From Hyphomicrobiales bacterium (GTDB lineage: Bacteria > Pseudomonadota > Alphaproteobacteria > Rhizobiales > Xanthobacteraceae), in assembly GCA_017304505.1 (NCBI GenBank), contig JAFKKQ010000225.1:1-6119 (forward strand): a DNA stretch of 6,119 nt. The letters run 5' to 3'. The notes under the pieces are model-generated. The model saw nothing but the letters and a program-made list of their open reading frames with translations. It was not told the DNA's origin and ran no database searches. The translations under genes were made by a program, and so were the position numbers. Positions 5,800 through 6,119 of this stretch are shown here, piece by piece. Every line of letters starts with the position of its first letter. Positions within the stretch are counted from its first letter, which is position 1.

Positions 5800-6119
5800 A
5801 GCGCGGCCTCGCGCCGTTCTTTCAAGAACTGGAAAAACTCGACACCCTCGCGCAGACGGCGCTTCATCATATGCGGCGAGCGCACCATCTCGTTGACGAT
5901 GGATGCGATCTTCGGTGCCCGGAAGTAAAACGCCTTATAGAAGTCTTCGACCGAGTGGAAAATCTCGGAATGGCTCAGGTGCGGATAGTGCAACGGCGCG
6001 ATCTGGATGCCGTTGTCGTCCACGAGATCGGCATTGTTGGTATCAAACCAGCCGTTTTCCTTGGCCTGCTTGTAGAGGAACGTTCCGGGATAAGGCGCCG
6101 CCAGCGAAATCTGGATGGT
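5796..6119 (-). CDS. hpnJ: HpnJ, hopanoid B12-binding radical SAM protein, C-terminal 107 residues only
   Basis: The 3' end of a gene that enters from beyond the right edge; the frame is open to 6119. HpnJ is a radical SAM enzyme, assigned to the ring contraction that turns the glucosamine head group of bacteriohopanetetrol into the cyclitol. The visible part begins TIQISLAAPYPGTFLYKQAK, the last strand of the radical SAM barrel with its family motif. It continues with GWFDTNNADLVDDNGIQIAP, then a helical tail (VEDFYKAFYFRAPKIASIVN, REGVEFFQFLKERREAAL). The CxxxCxxC cluster and the cobalamin domain would lie outside the window, so they cannot be checked. A GTG at 6021-6023 is internal and is not a start. 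The gene precedes hpnK on the same strand, and its TGA (5796-5798) overlaps the proposed hpnK start. Confidence 0.85.
   Translation of the reverse strand, partial: TIQISLAAPYPGTFLYKQAKENGWFDTNNADLVDDNGIQIAPLHYPHLSHSEIFHSVEDFYKAFYFRAPKIASIVNEMVRSPHMMKRRLREGVEFFQFLKERREAAL

Noticed and set aside
4912..5928. 338-codon plus-strand open frame
   Set aside because: It is antisense to hpnK and hpnJ, has biased composition (Arg, His, Pro, Gln) and no motif.
1..6119. CRISPR array, riboswitch or insertion-sequence ends
   Set aside because: No regularly spaced repeats, no recognisable riboswitch core, and no transposase with terminal inverted repeats were seen on either strand.

Overview
The window looks like a chromosomal piece of a GC-rich alphaproteobacterium, most likely from the Bradyrhizobium/Rhodopseudomonas group. 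Three things point there: a rhizobial-type two-cysteine outer-membrane porin, hopanoid genes of the hpnA/hpnJ/hpnK families, and strong G/C preference at third codon positions. The placement is by family resemblance only; no search was run.

Layout from left to right. Positions 1-761 (minus) hold the body of a porin whose start and signal peptide are missing; its reading frame opens directly after a stop codon. Positions 762-1063 are a more AT-rich non-coding stretch with a perfect 14-bp palindrome and a short hairpin. Positions 1064-2359 (minus) encode a tyrosine recombinase (phage/island-type integrase) with all catalytic residues. Positions 2360-2630 are a divergent control region with a -10-like box, a 10-codon leader ORF and a stem-loop. 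Positions 2631-3509 (plus) encode an AraC-family regulator. Positions 3510-3934 hold no confident gene, but contain a nested inverted repeat and a 39-codon ORF ending 4 bp before the next gene. Positions 3935-4978 (plus) encode HpnA, an extended-SDR sugar epimerase/reductase-like protein linked to hopanoids. Converging on it from the right (minus) are hpnK (4963-5799) and the 3' end of hpnJ (5796 to beyond 6119).

How the genes fit together. hpnJ and hpnK form a translationally coupled pair. In known systems HpnI, HpnK and HpnJ build the cyclitol ether head group of bacteriohopanetetrol: glycosyl transfer, deacetylation and ring contraction. hpnA is convergent with them and overlaps hpnK by 16 bp. 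The integrase and the AraC gene sit between this conserved lipid block and a beheaded porin, so the middle of the window reads as a scar or edge of a mobile island placed next to core genes. This is inference.

I see no clear novel system. The observations most worth a second look are the start of hpnK, which appears to be a CTG codon overlapping the hpnJ stop and is needed to keep the metal-binding Asp-Asp motif; the sharp 5' break of the porin; and the unexplained inverted repeat and small ORF upstream of hpnA.
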